Shown here piece by piece: positions 16,229-23,536 of a stretch of 29,681 bases of DNA. Numbering within the stretch: the first letter of the stretch is position 1; the number at the start of each line of letters is the position of its first letter. Made by a program: the position numbers and the translations under genes. Under the pieces are notes generated by a model. That model was not told where the DNA came from. It was given only the letters and a program-made list of their open reading frames with translations, and made no database searches. This DNA comes from Oscillospiraceae bacterium (GTDB lineage Bacteria; Bacillota_A; Clostridia; Oscillospirales; Oscillospiraceae), in contig CADAPN010000039.1 in the NCBI GenBank assembly GCA_902789835.1, positions 1-29,681 on the forward strand, read 5' to 3'.

Positions 16229-16854
16229 TGCAGTCCTCCCAGCAGCGTCCGAATAAAGTCATACGCCATCTCATAGGTACTCATATACACATAGGAGATT
16301 CCCGCTTCCTGCATGGCCTGTTTCTGCTTCTCCGTCACCATGGTATAAGGATAAAGGCCATAGACAAAGGGCAGGAAGGCATACAGGAAGGTCTGACGCC
16401 CTTTCCCGTCCAGGGCGGGCACAAACTTTTTCAGGCAGCGGTCCAGCGCGTCCTTCGAGGCCCCGTAAGCTTTCTTGAACGCAACCAGGCGTTCCATGCG
16501 GGAATTTGCCTCCATGTCATACATATTCATGCTCAGGAGCTTGAGCATCAGGGGACGCCGCTCCAAAGCACGGGCAAGTGCCGAGGCAAGCTGATCCAGC
16601 GTCAGCGTTTCATTCTGCTCACAAAGGCTGTCCAGATCTTGGCTGAAGCATTCGTATTCCCGCGCAAAAAGGGCAAGGAAGATTTCTTCCTTTGTCTCAA
16701 AATAATTGTAGATCGACGTGCGCGTAAAAGAGGTCTGCTGCCCTATCTCCTTCAGGGTGATTTCCTTGAAGCTCATCGTCTCGTAGAGCTTGCGGCAGGC
16801 CGCAATGATTTCCTCTTTACGGGCATTGGTCAGTTCCGGTGATCCTTTCGGCAT
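16225..16854 (-). CDS. TetR/AcrR-family transcriptional regulator
   Basis: This is a 209-aa one-domain repressor. The N-terminal helix-turn-helix is residues about 12-60 (EITLKEIGQQTSFTRTSIYNYF, separated here as EITLKEIG, QQTSFTRTSIY and NYFETKEEIF). The rest is a helical ligand-binding/dimer domain with no close family recognised. It lies inside the seven-gene redox operon, coupled to the ABM-fold gene by a 4-bp overlap. It is the obvious candidate to bind the two TGACA-N3-TGTCA dyads at the operon promoter, giving autoregulation; this is inference from proximity and from the usual form of TetR operators. The start has GAGGT about 8 nt upstream. The 84-bp gap to the DUF362 gene has no clear promoter. 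Confidence 0.93.
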   Translation of the reverse strand: MPKGSPELTNARKEEIIAACRKLYETMSFKEITLKEIGQQTSFTRTSIYNYFETKEEIFLALFAREYECFSQDLDSLCEQNETLTLDQLASALARALERRPLMLKLLSMNMYDMEANSRMERLVAFKKAYGASKDALDRCLKKFVPALDGKGRQTFLYAFLPFVYGLYPYTMVTEKQKQAMQEAGISYVYMSTYEMAYDFIRTLLGGLQ

Positions 16855-16938
16855 TTCTTTCTACCTCGTTATCTTTTTTGTTTCCCTGCCCCCGGGCCGT
16901 CTGTCGTGCCAGACATAGACCTCTCCCGGCGCAGCAGA

Positions 16939-17886
16939 TCATGCATCCAGATCGACCAGATTGTATGTCCTGCTGCCGAGCCCGATCTCGGCGGCGTATT
17001 CCAGCGTATGCAGGCCATTGCGGGACTCCACGCGGCGGACAAGAGATTCGTTGCCCTCCGCCTGCCACACGAGGTCGATGCAGGCCTGATCCAGCGCCAC
17101 CGGGTCGGTAGAGGCCAGGATGCCGATGTCGTGGATGTCCGGTTCGGCGGGGTTGCCGTCACAGTCGCAGTCCACGGAAAGGCGGTTCATGACGTTGATA
17201 TAGACAATATGCTCCGGCCCCACATGGTCACGCACGGCGGTCACCATTTCGCCCAGCGCTTCCAGCCAGGCATCCTGATCGCTGTGCATGATGCTGCCGC
17301 TGGTGCGTGTTCCGGCCGAGTGGACATAGACCTTGCCGCTTGGCGAGGACATGCCGATGGCGACATTCTTGATCGCGCCGCCGAAACCCGCCATGGCGTG
17401 GCCTTTGAAGTGGGACAGGATGAGCCAGTCGGAGTAATTCTCCGCATGGCTACCGACGATGGCATACTCCAGGCGCTTGCCGCCGGTGACGGGCCATTGC
17501 ACCTCGCCGTCTTCGTCCATGAGGTCAAAGTCCGCAAAGGAAGTGAAGCCGTGATCCTCTGCTACCTGCTTATGCAGGTCGGAGCTGGCGCGGGAGCCGC
17601 CGTAGGCGGTGTTGCACTCGACGATCGTGCCGCCGATGGACTGCACCAGCGGGCCGATCAGTTCCGCGCGGAGGTAGTTGCTGGCGGGCGGTTCCCCGGT
17701 GGAAACCTTGACCGCGAGCTTTCCGGCGGGTGCCCAGTTCAGCGCGTCATACACTCTCTGCAGGCCTTCGGGGGAAATGTCCGCGGTGAAATACACCGTG
17801 GGCGCGGCGTCCTCCGCTGACGCGCTCCGTACGGGCAGCATCAGCGCAAGAGACAGCACCAATAATAAGGCGAAAATTTTTTTCAT
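16939..17886 (-). CDS. Exported DUF362 protein
   Basis: This 315-aa protein has a cleavable signal peptide (MKKIFALLLVLSLAL, likely cleavage after SASA, residue 24) followed by a DUF362 domain. Family marks include FADFDLMDEDGEVQWPV, LSHFKGHAMAGFGGAIKNVAIG (as LSHFKGHAM and GFGGAIKNVAIG), and DIGILASTDPVALDQACIDLV. The DCDCD cysteine cluster is also present. The separate ferredoxin domain seen in many DUF362 proteins is absent. The family has no firmly established biochemical function; an Fe-S or redox role is commonly suggested. The ATG is preceded by AAGGGAG at 7 nt. It is the second gene of the redox operon, 30 bp after the flavin reductase gene. Confidence 0.88.
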   Translation of the reverse strand: MKKIFALLLVLSLALMLPVRSASAEDAAPTVYFTADISPEGLQRVYDALNWAPAGKLAVKVSTGEPPASNYLRAELIGPLVQSIGGTIVECNTAYGGSRASSDLHKQVAEDHGFTSFADFDLMDEDGEVQWPVTGGKRLEYAIVGSHAENYSDWLILSHFKGHAMAGFGGAIKNVAIGMSSPSGKVYVHSAGTRTSGSIMHSDQDAWLEALGEMVTAVRDHVGPEHIVYINVMNRLSVDCDCDGNPAEPDIHDIGILASTDPVALDQACIDLVWQAEGNESLVRRVESRNGLHTLEYAAEIGLGSRTYNLVDLDA

Positions 17887-17916
17887 GATTGTGCTCCCTT
17901 TTGATCTGCAATTGAC

Positions 17917-18456
17917 TCAGTTCATCTTCATGCAGGAACCAAGAACGTCCCCTGTTTCCAGATACTCGTATGTCGGGAACTGAAACAGCACGGGTTTGAA
18001 TTTGCGGTAGTCGATCTTCCCCTTTTCGGTCAGGACATTCTCATCCACATAGGTTCCGGTGATGCGGCAGATGAAGTTGTCAAAGCCCTGAAGCTCGTAG
18101 ATATCCTCCACCTCGCACTCCATGGTGACCTTGGCCTCGTCGATCATCGGGGCACCCTTCTCTCCGACGGTATAGGCAAAGGCCTCGGATTTATCCGTCT
18201 TGCTGCCGCTGATGCAGCCCATTTTATCTGCATCCCTGAGCCAGGAGGCGTCCACGACATTGACGGAGACGATCTTGTTTTCCCGGATCCCCTTGTTTGT
18301 ATAATGCACCTTGACCATGGAGAGCATCAGATGGCTGTGCGCCATGATGCCCGCGTGGGCAACCAATGTCCAGTTCGGTTTTCCGTCCACCATTGCGCCG
18401 ACCACGATCACCGGTGCCGGATAAAGTGCAAGCTGTGCTCCCGTATTCTTTTTCAT
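17917..18456 (-). CDS. Flavin reductase-like FMN-binding protein
   Basis: This 179-aa protein has a flavin reductase-like split-barrel fold. Typical parts are the N-terminal YPAPVIVVGAMVDGKPNWTL strand pair, AHAGIMAHSHLMLSMV, and VSVNVVDASWLRDADKMG with the following GSKTDKSEAF, then ECEVEDIYEL. Members bind FMN and either reduce it with NAD(P)H or pass electrons to partners. The ATG at 18456 has AGGAGAG 7 nt upstream; a longer start at 18474 would swallow this ribosome site. It is the first gene after the dual-operator promoter. Its position with two flavodoxins suggests that it supplies or exchanges electrons with them. Confidence 0.9.
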   Translation of the reverse strand: MKKNTGAQLALYPAPVIVVGAMVDGKPNWTLVAHAGIMAHSHLMLSMVKVHYTNKGIRENKIVSVNVVDASWLRDADKMGCISGSKTDKSEAFAYTVGEKGAPMIDEAKVTMECEVEDIYELQGFDNFICRITGTYVDENVLTEKGKIDYRKFKPVLFQFPTYEYLETGDVLGSCMKMN

Positions 18457-18482
18457 TGTGAGACTCTCCTTCAAAAGTATTA

Positions 18483-18495
18483 TGACACGATGTCA
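18483..18495. promoter_or_regulatory. Operator O1: TGACA-CGA-TGTCA dyad downstream of the start site
   Basis: This perfect 5+5 dyad with a 3-bp centre lies about 7 bp downstream of the -10 box of the flavin reductase promoter, over the expected transcription start. It matches the second dyad at 18517 in both arms. It is probably bound by the TetR regulator encoded in the same operon. Confidence 0.72.
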
Positions 18496-18501
18496 AAACG
18501 C

Positions 18502-18530
18502 AGTATAGCAGCATTCTGACATTGTGTCAA
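18502..18530 (-). promoter_or_regulatory. Consensus promoter of the seven-gene redox operon
   Basis: On the - strand, TTGACA (18530-18525), a 17-bp spacer and TATACT (18507-18502) stand about 46 bp before the flavin reductase start. The -35 box is part of dyad O2, so bound repressor would exclude RNA polymerase. Confidence 0.88.
18517..18529. promoter_or_regulatory. Operator O2: TGACA-TTG-TGTCA dyad over the -35 box
   Basis: This is a perfect 5+5 dyad with a 3-bp centre. Its centre is 34 bp from that of O1. It overlaps five of the six -35 bases. It lies 36 bp upstream of the divergent larB -35, so an effect on larB is less likely. Confidence 0.75.
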
Positions 18531-18564
18531 TATTATTTTTTAATTTTTCCCGAAGCCGTATGTA

Positions 18565-18594
18565 TTGCGTGTGGCGGCTGATTTGTGCTATACT
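18565..18594 (+). promoter_or_regulatory. Promoter of the larBEC operon
   Basis: TTGCGT (18565-18570) and TATACT (18589-18594) are 18 bp apart, about 40 bp before the larB start. No nickel- or lactate-related operator was recognised. Confidence 0.65.
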
Positions 18595-18634
18595 TCCTCC
18601 AATAACTTTCCTACCGAACAGACAGGAGATTGAC

Positions 18635-19399
18635 ATGGATAAAGTCGAACTGAACGAACTGCTTCAGCAGGTGGCCGCCGGAGAGGTCTCTCCCGACGAT
18701 GCCGCCCTGAAGCTGAAGATGGAGCCGATCAAGGAAGTCGGCGAATACGCCAAGGTGGACATGCACCGCGGCATTCGTCAGGGCGTGCCGGAAGTCATTT
18801 ACGGTGCCGGAAAAACGCAGGAACACATCCTCGGGATTGCGAAGACCATGCTCCAGAACGGACAGAAGACCGTTCTCGTCACCCGGATCTCGAAGGAGAC
18901 CGCAGATTTTGTCCGGGAAGGCCTGAGCGGGATCGCTCCCCTGGATTATAACGAGCTGTCACGCACCGGCGTCATCGGCGTGATGCCGTCGCCCACCGGC
19001 GTCGGGAAAGTCGTCGTCGCCACCGGCGGCACCAGTGACATCCCCGTGGCTGAGGAAGCCGCCATCACCGCCGAGGTGCTGGGCAATGAGGTCGTCCGGC
19101 TCTATGACGTCGGGGTATCCGGGATTCACCGTCTACTCTCCCATATGGACGCCATTATGAGTGCCCGCTGCATCGTCGCCGTCGCCGGCATGGAGGGCGC
19201 CCTCCCCTCGGTGATCGGCGGTCTGGCCGACTGTCCGGTGATCGCCGTCCCCACCAGCATCGGTTACGGTGCCTCTCTGGGCGGGATCGCGGCGCTGCTG
19301 TCGATGCTCAACTCCTGTGCCAGCGGCGTCTCCGTCGTGAACATTGACAACGGTTTCGGCGCCGGCTACATGGCCAGCATGATCAACCACCTGAAATAA
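18635..19399 (+). CDS. larB: LarB, pyridinium-3,5-biscarboxylic acid mononucleotide synthase
   Basis: LarB carries out the first step of nickel-pincer nucleotide synthesis: it carboxylates the nicotinic acid ring of NaAD and cleaves the phosphoanhydride, giving P2CMN and AMP. The 254-aa protein has a small N-terminal part and a PurE-like domain with VATGGTSDIPVAEEA, LYDVGVSGIHRLL and PTSIGYGASLGG. Cys228 in NSCASGVSV corresponds to the catalytic cysteine described for this family. The ATG at 18635 has AGGAG 6 nt upstream; a longer frame from 18524 would begin before the promoter. It is the first gene of larB-larE-larC, 13 bp before larE. Confidence 0.95.
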   Translation: MDKVELNELLQQVAAGEVSPDDAALKLKMEPIKEVGEYAKVDMHRGIRQGVPEVIYGAGKTQEHILGIAKTMLQNGQKTVLVTRISKETADFVREGLSGIAPLDYNELSRTGVIGVMPSPTGVGKVVVATGGTSDIPVAEEAAITAEVLGNEVVRLYDVGVSGIHRLLSHMDAIMSARCIVAVAGMEGALPSVIGGLADCPVIAVPTSIGYGASLGGIAALLSMLNSCASGVSVVNIDNGFGAGYMASMINHLK

Positions 19400-19412
19400 A
19401 GCCCGGTCGTCT

Positions 19413-20225
19413 ATGGATACACTGCATACCAAATATGACGCGCTCCGCAGCCGTCTTCAGGAACTCGGCAGCCTCGCGGTCGCCTTTTCCGGCGGCGTGG
19501 ACTCGACCTTTCTGCTGCGGGTCGCGCACGATGTTCTGGGAGACCGCGCCCTCGCCGTGACGGCCGCGCCGCCCTTTGTCCCGGTCCGGGAGCAGAAGGA
19601 GGCTTCCGACTTCTGCCGCGAAGCCGGCATCCGGCAGATCGTCATCCCGGCGGAAGCGCTGGATCTTGACAGCATCCGCCATAATCCGCCGGACCGCTGT
19701 TACCACTGCAAGCGCATGATCTTCGGCCGGATCATCGAAGCGGCCAAAGAAGCCGGGATTCCCCATGTTGCGGAAGGTTCCAACACCGACGACACCGGAG
19801 ACTATCGCCCCGGCATGCGGGCGATCCGGGAACTTGGCGTTCTGAGCCCGCTGCTGGACGCGGGGCTCAGCAAGGCGGACATCCGCACCCTCTCGAAGGA
19901 GCTTGAGCTCCCCACCTGGGACAAGCCCTCCTTTGCCTGTCTGGCCTCCCGTTTTGTTTACGGCGAGGCCATCACGGATGCGCGGCTCTCCATGGTGGAC
20001 CGGGCGGAACAGCTTCTGCTGGACCTCGGGTTCCGGCAGTTCCGGGTCCGCATCCACGGCGACCTGGCCCGGATTGAGATTCTTCCGGAGGAGTTTGACC
20101 GGATCATGACACCCGAAGTCCGGGGACAGATCACGACGGCGCTGAAGGAATACGGCTTTTCCTATGTCACGCTGGATCTCTCCGGCTATCGCACCGGCAG
20201 TATGAACGAGGTATTGAAGATATGA
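19413..20225 (+). CDS. larE: LarE, ATP-dependent sulfur transferase for the nickel-pincer cofactor
   Basis: LarE adenylylates the carboxylates of P2CMN and converts them to thiocarboxylates. It is a 270-aa PP-loop protein: the nucleotide-binding loop SGGVDS is at residues 26-31, EGSNTDDTGDYRPG is at 121-134, and KPSFACLASRFVYGEA contains Cys176, the position of the sacrificial cysteine known in the Lactobacillus enzyme. Cys96 and Cys99 (RCYHC) are also present. Three cysteines have been linked to a 4Fe-4S-dependent LarE class in which the protein is not consumed, so this copy may be of that class (inference). Its last four bases overlap the larC start. Confidence 0.95.
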   Translation: MDTLHTKYDALRSRLQELGSLAVAFSGGVDSTFLLRVAHDVLGDRALAVTAAPPFVPVREQKEASDFCREAGIRQIVIPAEALDLDSIRHNPPDRCYHCKRMIFGRIIEAAKEAGIPHVAEGSNTDDTGDYRPGMRAIRELGVLSPLLDAGLSKADIRTLSKELELPTWDKPSFACLASRFVYGEAITDARLSMVDRAEQLLLDLGFRQFRVRIHGDLARIEILPEEFDRIMTPEVRGQITTALKEYGFSYVTLDLSGYRTGSMNEVLKI

Positions 20226-21568
20226 AAACACTTTATCTGGATTGCAGCATGGGCGCCGCCGGCGATATGCTGACGGCCGCTCTGCTGGAACTGCATGAAC
20301 AGCCCGAGGCGGTTCTGGACACCCTGAACCGCGCGTTTGACGGAATAGCCGTTCTGTCCGTCCGAAAGGATCAGAAGTGCGGCATCTCCGGCAGCCACGT
20401 CACCGTCACCATCGACGGTCAGGTGGAAGGCGAAGAACACACTCACGAGCACAAGCACGAAGGCGAGCACTGCCATGACGGCGGACATCATCATGAGCAC
20501 GAGCATCATCACGACCATGAGCATCACCATGACCACGACCACGGTCACACGCCGGTCGCCGATGCCGCCGCAGAGAGTGCCGATGAGCCGCACCACCATC
20601 ATCACCATCACCATACCTCCATCACCGAAGTCCGGGCGTTTATCGGCGGGCTCGACCTTCCCGCGGATGTCATACGGAACGCCCTGGCGGTCTATGACCT
20701 GATCGCCGCGGCGGAGGCCCATGTTCACGGCCACCCCATGGAGAACATCCACTTCCATGAGGTCGGCTCCCTGGATGCCATGGCGGATGTGGTCTCGGTC
20801 TGTTACCTGATGCACGAACTGGCACCCGAGAAGGTCTTTGCCTCGCCGGTTCATGTCGGCAGCGGAACCGTGCGCTGTGCCCACGGCGTGCTTCCGGTCC
20901 CGGCGCCGGCGACACAGGAGCTGCTCAAGGGGATCCCCATCTATACCGGCGACATTCTCGGAGAACTCTGCACCCCCACCGGGGCCGCCCTGCTGAAGCA
21001 CTTTGTCACGCACTTCGGCAGCATGCCCCCGATGCGCGTCTCCCGGATCGGCTACGGCACCGGCTTCAAGGACTTTCCCCGCGCCAATGTGATTCGCGTG
21101 CTGCTCGGTGAAAACGAAGCAGAGACAGAACAGGTTCTGGAGCTCGCCTGCAACATCGACGACATGACCGCCGAGGAGCTTGCCTTTGCCCAAGAACGCC
21201 TTTTTGCCGCAGGCGCACTGGATGTTTATTTCACCAACATCGGCATGAAGAAAAGCCGTCCCGCTGTGATGCTGACCTGCATGTGCCGCGCCGAGCAGCG
21301 GGAGGAGCTTCTCGCCTGTCTCTTCCGCCACACGACCAGCCTCGGCATCCGGGAATATACCTGCAGCCGGTATACGCTCTCCCGGGAGTTTGAGACGCGG
21401 GAAACCCCCTATGGCTCCGTACATGTGAAACGCTCCTCCGGTTACGGTTCGACTCACGAGAAGCCTGAGTACGAGGACCTGAAAAAAATCGCAGAGGAAC
21501 AGAACCTGTCCCTCCGCGAGGTAAAAAAGCCCGATACAAATACCAGAAAAGCTGCCCGGACGAGCTGA
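20222..21568 (+). CDS. larC: LarC, nickel-pincer cofactor nickel insertase, single-frame with large His-rich insert
   Basis: LarC inserts nickel into the bis-thiocarboxylate precursor in a CTP-dependent cyclometallation. The N-terminal signature DCSMGAAGDMLTAALLEL and the FHEVGSLDAMADVV, TPTGAALL and ELACNIDDMTAEELAFA motifs identify the family. Residues 73-109 contain 20 histidines alternating with Asp/Glu/Lys, and a second block of eight consecutive histidines spans 124-131. The pair makes a strong metal-holding region, longer than in many homologues. In Lactobacillus the gene is split and joined by frameshifting; here LarC1 and LarC2 parts are one uninterrupted 448-aa frame. The ATG overlaps the larE stop. 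The stop lies inside the terminator stem. Confidence 0.95.
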   Translation: MKTLYLDCSMGAAGDMLTAALLELHEQPEAVLDTLNRAFDGIAVLSVRKDQKCGISGSHVTVTIDGQVEGEEHTHEHKHEGEHCHDGGHHHEHEHHHDHEHHHDHDHGHTPVADAAAESADEPHHHHHHHHTSITEVRAFIGGLDLPADVIRNALAVYDLIAAAEAHVHGHPMENIHFHEVGSLDAMADVVSVCYLMHELAPEKVFASPVHVGSGTVRCAHGVLPVPAPATQELLKGIPIYTGDILGELCTPTGAALLKHFVTHFGSMPPMRVSRIGYGTGFKDFPRANVIRVLLGENEAETEQVLELACNIDDMTAEELAFAQERLFAAGALDVYFTNIGMKKSRPAVMLTCMCRAEQREELLACLFRHTTSLGIREYTCSRYTLSREFETRETPYGSVHVKRSSGYGSTHEKPEYEDLKKIAEEQNLSLREVKKPDTNTRKAARTS

Positions 21569-21598
21569 GCATTCAGCCGGTCCGGACAGCTTTCATTT
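21548..21598 (+). terminator. Terminator of the larBEC operon
   Basis: The outer stem is AAAGCTG-C-CCGGAC with its complement at 21580-21593 and one mismatch. The inner stem is gctga/tcagc (21564-21577) with a 4-nt loop. TTTCATTTTA follows. The larC stop codon is inside the structure. Confidence 0.8.
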
Positions 21599-21731
21599 TA
21601 TCAAGCGGCAGTTTAATTTGATCATTTTTCGGAATATTGATCCAATTGACTTTTAAAACACTTTTATAATGTTTTGCAGGGCTGGCATTAGCTGTTCTGC
21701 CAGAGGTTGGGCGTTGTCGTGTATCATGCGA

Positions 21732-22487
21732 TCAAAGCGGGTCGTCTTCCAGGACGATTACATTTATCCTTTTGCTGTGGGCTGTACAAGCGTCGAGGGC
21801 TATAACGTGCGGCCCATAGTAGGGCGTGAAATCTGCATCCGGACCAAGTTCTGATCCCTTCTGCTCATATTTTGCATGGCCATACGAGCAATGCCAGTGC
21901 CCGCATAAGATGGTCTTCTCCTCATCTGCTGTTTGGGCAGCGTCCATTCCGTTATACCAGCGTGCATGCTGCCATGCCTCTTTCGATGATTCTCGCCAGT
22001 CAGAGCAATAACAGTATCTGAAATGCTCGCGGATGCATGGAATCCAGCCGTGTGTGAACACATAGTTTTGTGTCTCATAATAGTCCAGCATCGCCGGAAT
22101 TATGGTTTTGTAATAAGGGGTTTCCTTCGCCGCGTCCGCAAAGTCGTAGTTGTGTATTCGGGCCATTGTCGGGTCATAGCCGGTCAGCTGTAGAGCGGTC
22201 ATGTACGTTCCGTTGCTGACGTGATGGCGGTACGGCAATCCCGCATCTTCGGTCAGCATCTCTTCAAAGAGATCTTCATGATTGCCTTTGACCAGAATAA
22301 CCCGGTCCTCCTCCATCAGCTTAAGGATAAACTCCTGCAGCTCGGGTGCTTCCGTCCCCCGGTCAAAGAGATCTCCTAAGATTATGAGTTTATGCGCTTG
22401 CGTTTCTGCGAAAAAACCGGCTTCCTCCAAAGCGTCATGGAGAATGGAGTAGAATCCGTGAACATCCGCTGTGACATAGTATTTCAT
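21732..22487 (-). CDS. Metallophosphoesterase (Ser/Thr phosphatase-like)
   Basis: This 251-aa calcineurin-type phosphoesterase has the complete set of metal-binding motifs: DVH (residues 8-10), GDLFDRG (38-44), KGNHE (67-71), a histidine in FTHGW, and GHWH near the C-terminal third. The arrangement resembles bacterial PrpE/PPP-like protein phosphatases and diadenosine-polyphosphatases; the substrate cannot be told apart. It is the last gene of an AT-richer three-gene - strand cassette and lies 77 bp after the ATPase gene, without an obvious promoter in between. The 163-bp stretch to larC (21569-21731) holds the larC terminator and AT-rich DNA with no supported gene. Confidence 0.9.
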   Translation of the reverse strand: MKYYVTADVHGFYSILHDALEEAGFFAETQAHKLIILGDLFDRGTEAPELQEFILKLMEEDRVILVKGNHEDLFEEMLTEDAGLPYRHHVSNGTYMTALQLTGYDPTMARIHNYDFADAAKETPYYKTIIPAMLDYYETQNYVFTHGWIPCIREHFRYCYCSDWRESSKEAWQHARWYNGMDAAQTADEEKTILCGHWHCSYGHAKYEQKGSELGPDADFTPYYGPHVIALDACTAHSKRINVIVLEDDPL

Positions 22488-22564
22488 TATTCAATTCTAC
22501 TTGTTTTTTGTCGCTCGGTTCCTGATGCAAAGAAACCTGTGGTATAAAACGCCTTTTTAAACTC

Positions 22565-23311
22565 TTAATCTTCCTGCAGAAGAATTCGCAGCATCCGGTC
22601 CGGATTTGCCAGAAAGTCTTTTGTTACCTGAAAGTGCTCCGTATCCTGATAGTTTACGTGCTCAAGGCCTTCATCGGAAAAGCGGATAATATCTGCCCCG
22701 GGAAGCGTAATAAGAATCGGTGAATGCGTAGAGATGATAAACTGTGCTCCGCGTTTGGCCAGATCGTGAATATCCGCCAGCAATCGGAGCATGCGCATGG
22801 GTGATATCGCGGCTTCCGGCTCATCTAAGATGAAGAGACCGTCTGAAGAAAAACGGTTCTCGACCAGAGCGAGAAAACTCTCACCGTGTGAAAGCTTATG
22901 CAGCGATTCACCTCCGTAGGAACGAAGCACCTTGCTGTCCATCGTATCCAGGTAGGAGGCCGCATTATAGAAGCTTTCCGCCCGCAGGAAATAGCCGTCT
23001 GAATGGCGATCAATCCCCCGTACCAGATGAACGTGTTCATGGAGCGATGAATGGGAATCAGCCGTTGAAAAACTATAGTTACGGGTACCGCCCTCAGGAT
23101 TAAAGCCTGCCGCGACCGCAATGGCCTCAATCAGAGTCGATTTGCCGATTCCGTTCTCTCCGACAAAGAACGTGACCGGTTTTGTCAGGGCAATCCCATG
23201 CTCCCGGACTATTTGTCTTACGGCCGGAAGGCTTGCGTAGTATTCGGTTTCAGGGATGCCGTCGTCGATCCGGATTTTTCGGATGTCCAAGGTGCTGAAG
23301 CTGTTTTCCAT
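22565..23311 (-). CDS. SMC/RecF-like AAA ATPase
   Basis: This is a 248-aa stand-alone ABC-type ATPase of the AAA_21/AAA_23 group. Walker A is GENGIGKST (51-59), the signature is LSHGES, Walker B is GLFILDEPEAAIS, and the switch histidine is in ISTHSPILI. There is no long coiled coil and no nuclease (TOPRIM) domain, so it is not a complete OLD- or Rad50-type protein. Such small ATPases occur both as housekeeping proteins of unknown function and in phage or defence loci. The ATG at 23311 is 5 bp after the zinc-ribbon gene's stop and has no clear ribosome site. A TTG at 23323 overlaps that stop region and is an alternative start. Translation is probably coupled. Confidence 0.87.
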   Translation of the reverse strand: MENSFSTLDIRKIRIDDGIPETEYYASLPAVRQIVREHGIALTKPVTFFVGENGIGKSTLIEAIAVAAGFNPEGGTRNYSFSTADSHSSLHEHVHLVRGIDRHSDGYFLRAESFYNAASYLDTMDSKVLRSYGGESLHKLSHGESFLALVENRFSSDGLFILDEPEAAISPMRMLRLLADIHDLAKRGAQFIISTHSPILITLPGADIIRFSDEGLEHVNYQDTEHFQVTKDFLANPDRMLRILLQED

Positions 23312-23316
23312 GTTGA

Positions 23317-23514
23317 TTACCAATCGTCGTCTGACAAAGCGGAAAGCCCCTCAGCCTCATCAACCCACGACGGGTCATATTTTGTCTTCTTCATCTGCGC
23401 TTTACAAGCCGGGCAGAATTGGCAAGGCTTTGAAACGGAAGCTCCGCAGGCTGAGCAGACGAACTCATCGGCCCTGAAAAGATGAGTTTTCTGAATCCAG
23501 TGCGCGTTTTTCAT
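23317..23514 (-). CDS. Small zinc-ribbon protein
   Basis: This 65-aa protein has two Cys-x2-Cys pairs (VCSACG and FCPACK), the four ligands of a zinc ribbon, flanked by the conserved MKNAHWIQKTHLFRADEF start and a KTKYDPSWVDEAEG tail. Similar short proteins are common in clostridial genomes and phages, and their function is unknown. The ATG is chosen because the family begins at this methionine; no good ribosome site precedes it. It lies 22 bp after the aldo/keto reductase stop and 5 bp before the ATPase start, heading the cassette. A longer frame (to 23694) reads through the reductase gene and is rejected. Confidence 0.78.
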   Translation of the reverse strand: MKNAHWIQKTHLFRADEFVCSACGASVSKPCQFCPACKAQMKKTKYDPSWVDEAEGLSALSDDDW

Positions 23515-23536
23515 CGGGCAGTCGGGTGTTTTGATA

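Noticed and set aside
16899..16915. GTCTG-N6-CAGAC hairpin between the DUF362 and TetR genes as an internal terminator or operator
   Set aside because: The stem is only 5 bp with no T-run, and the arms do not match the TGACA dyads at the operon promoter.
21646..21670. TTGACT ... TATAAT promoter-like pair on the + strand
   Set aside because: The spacer is only 13 bp and no + strand gene follows before the convergent metallophosphoesterase gene.
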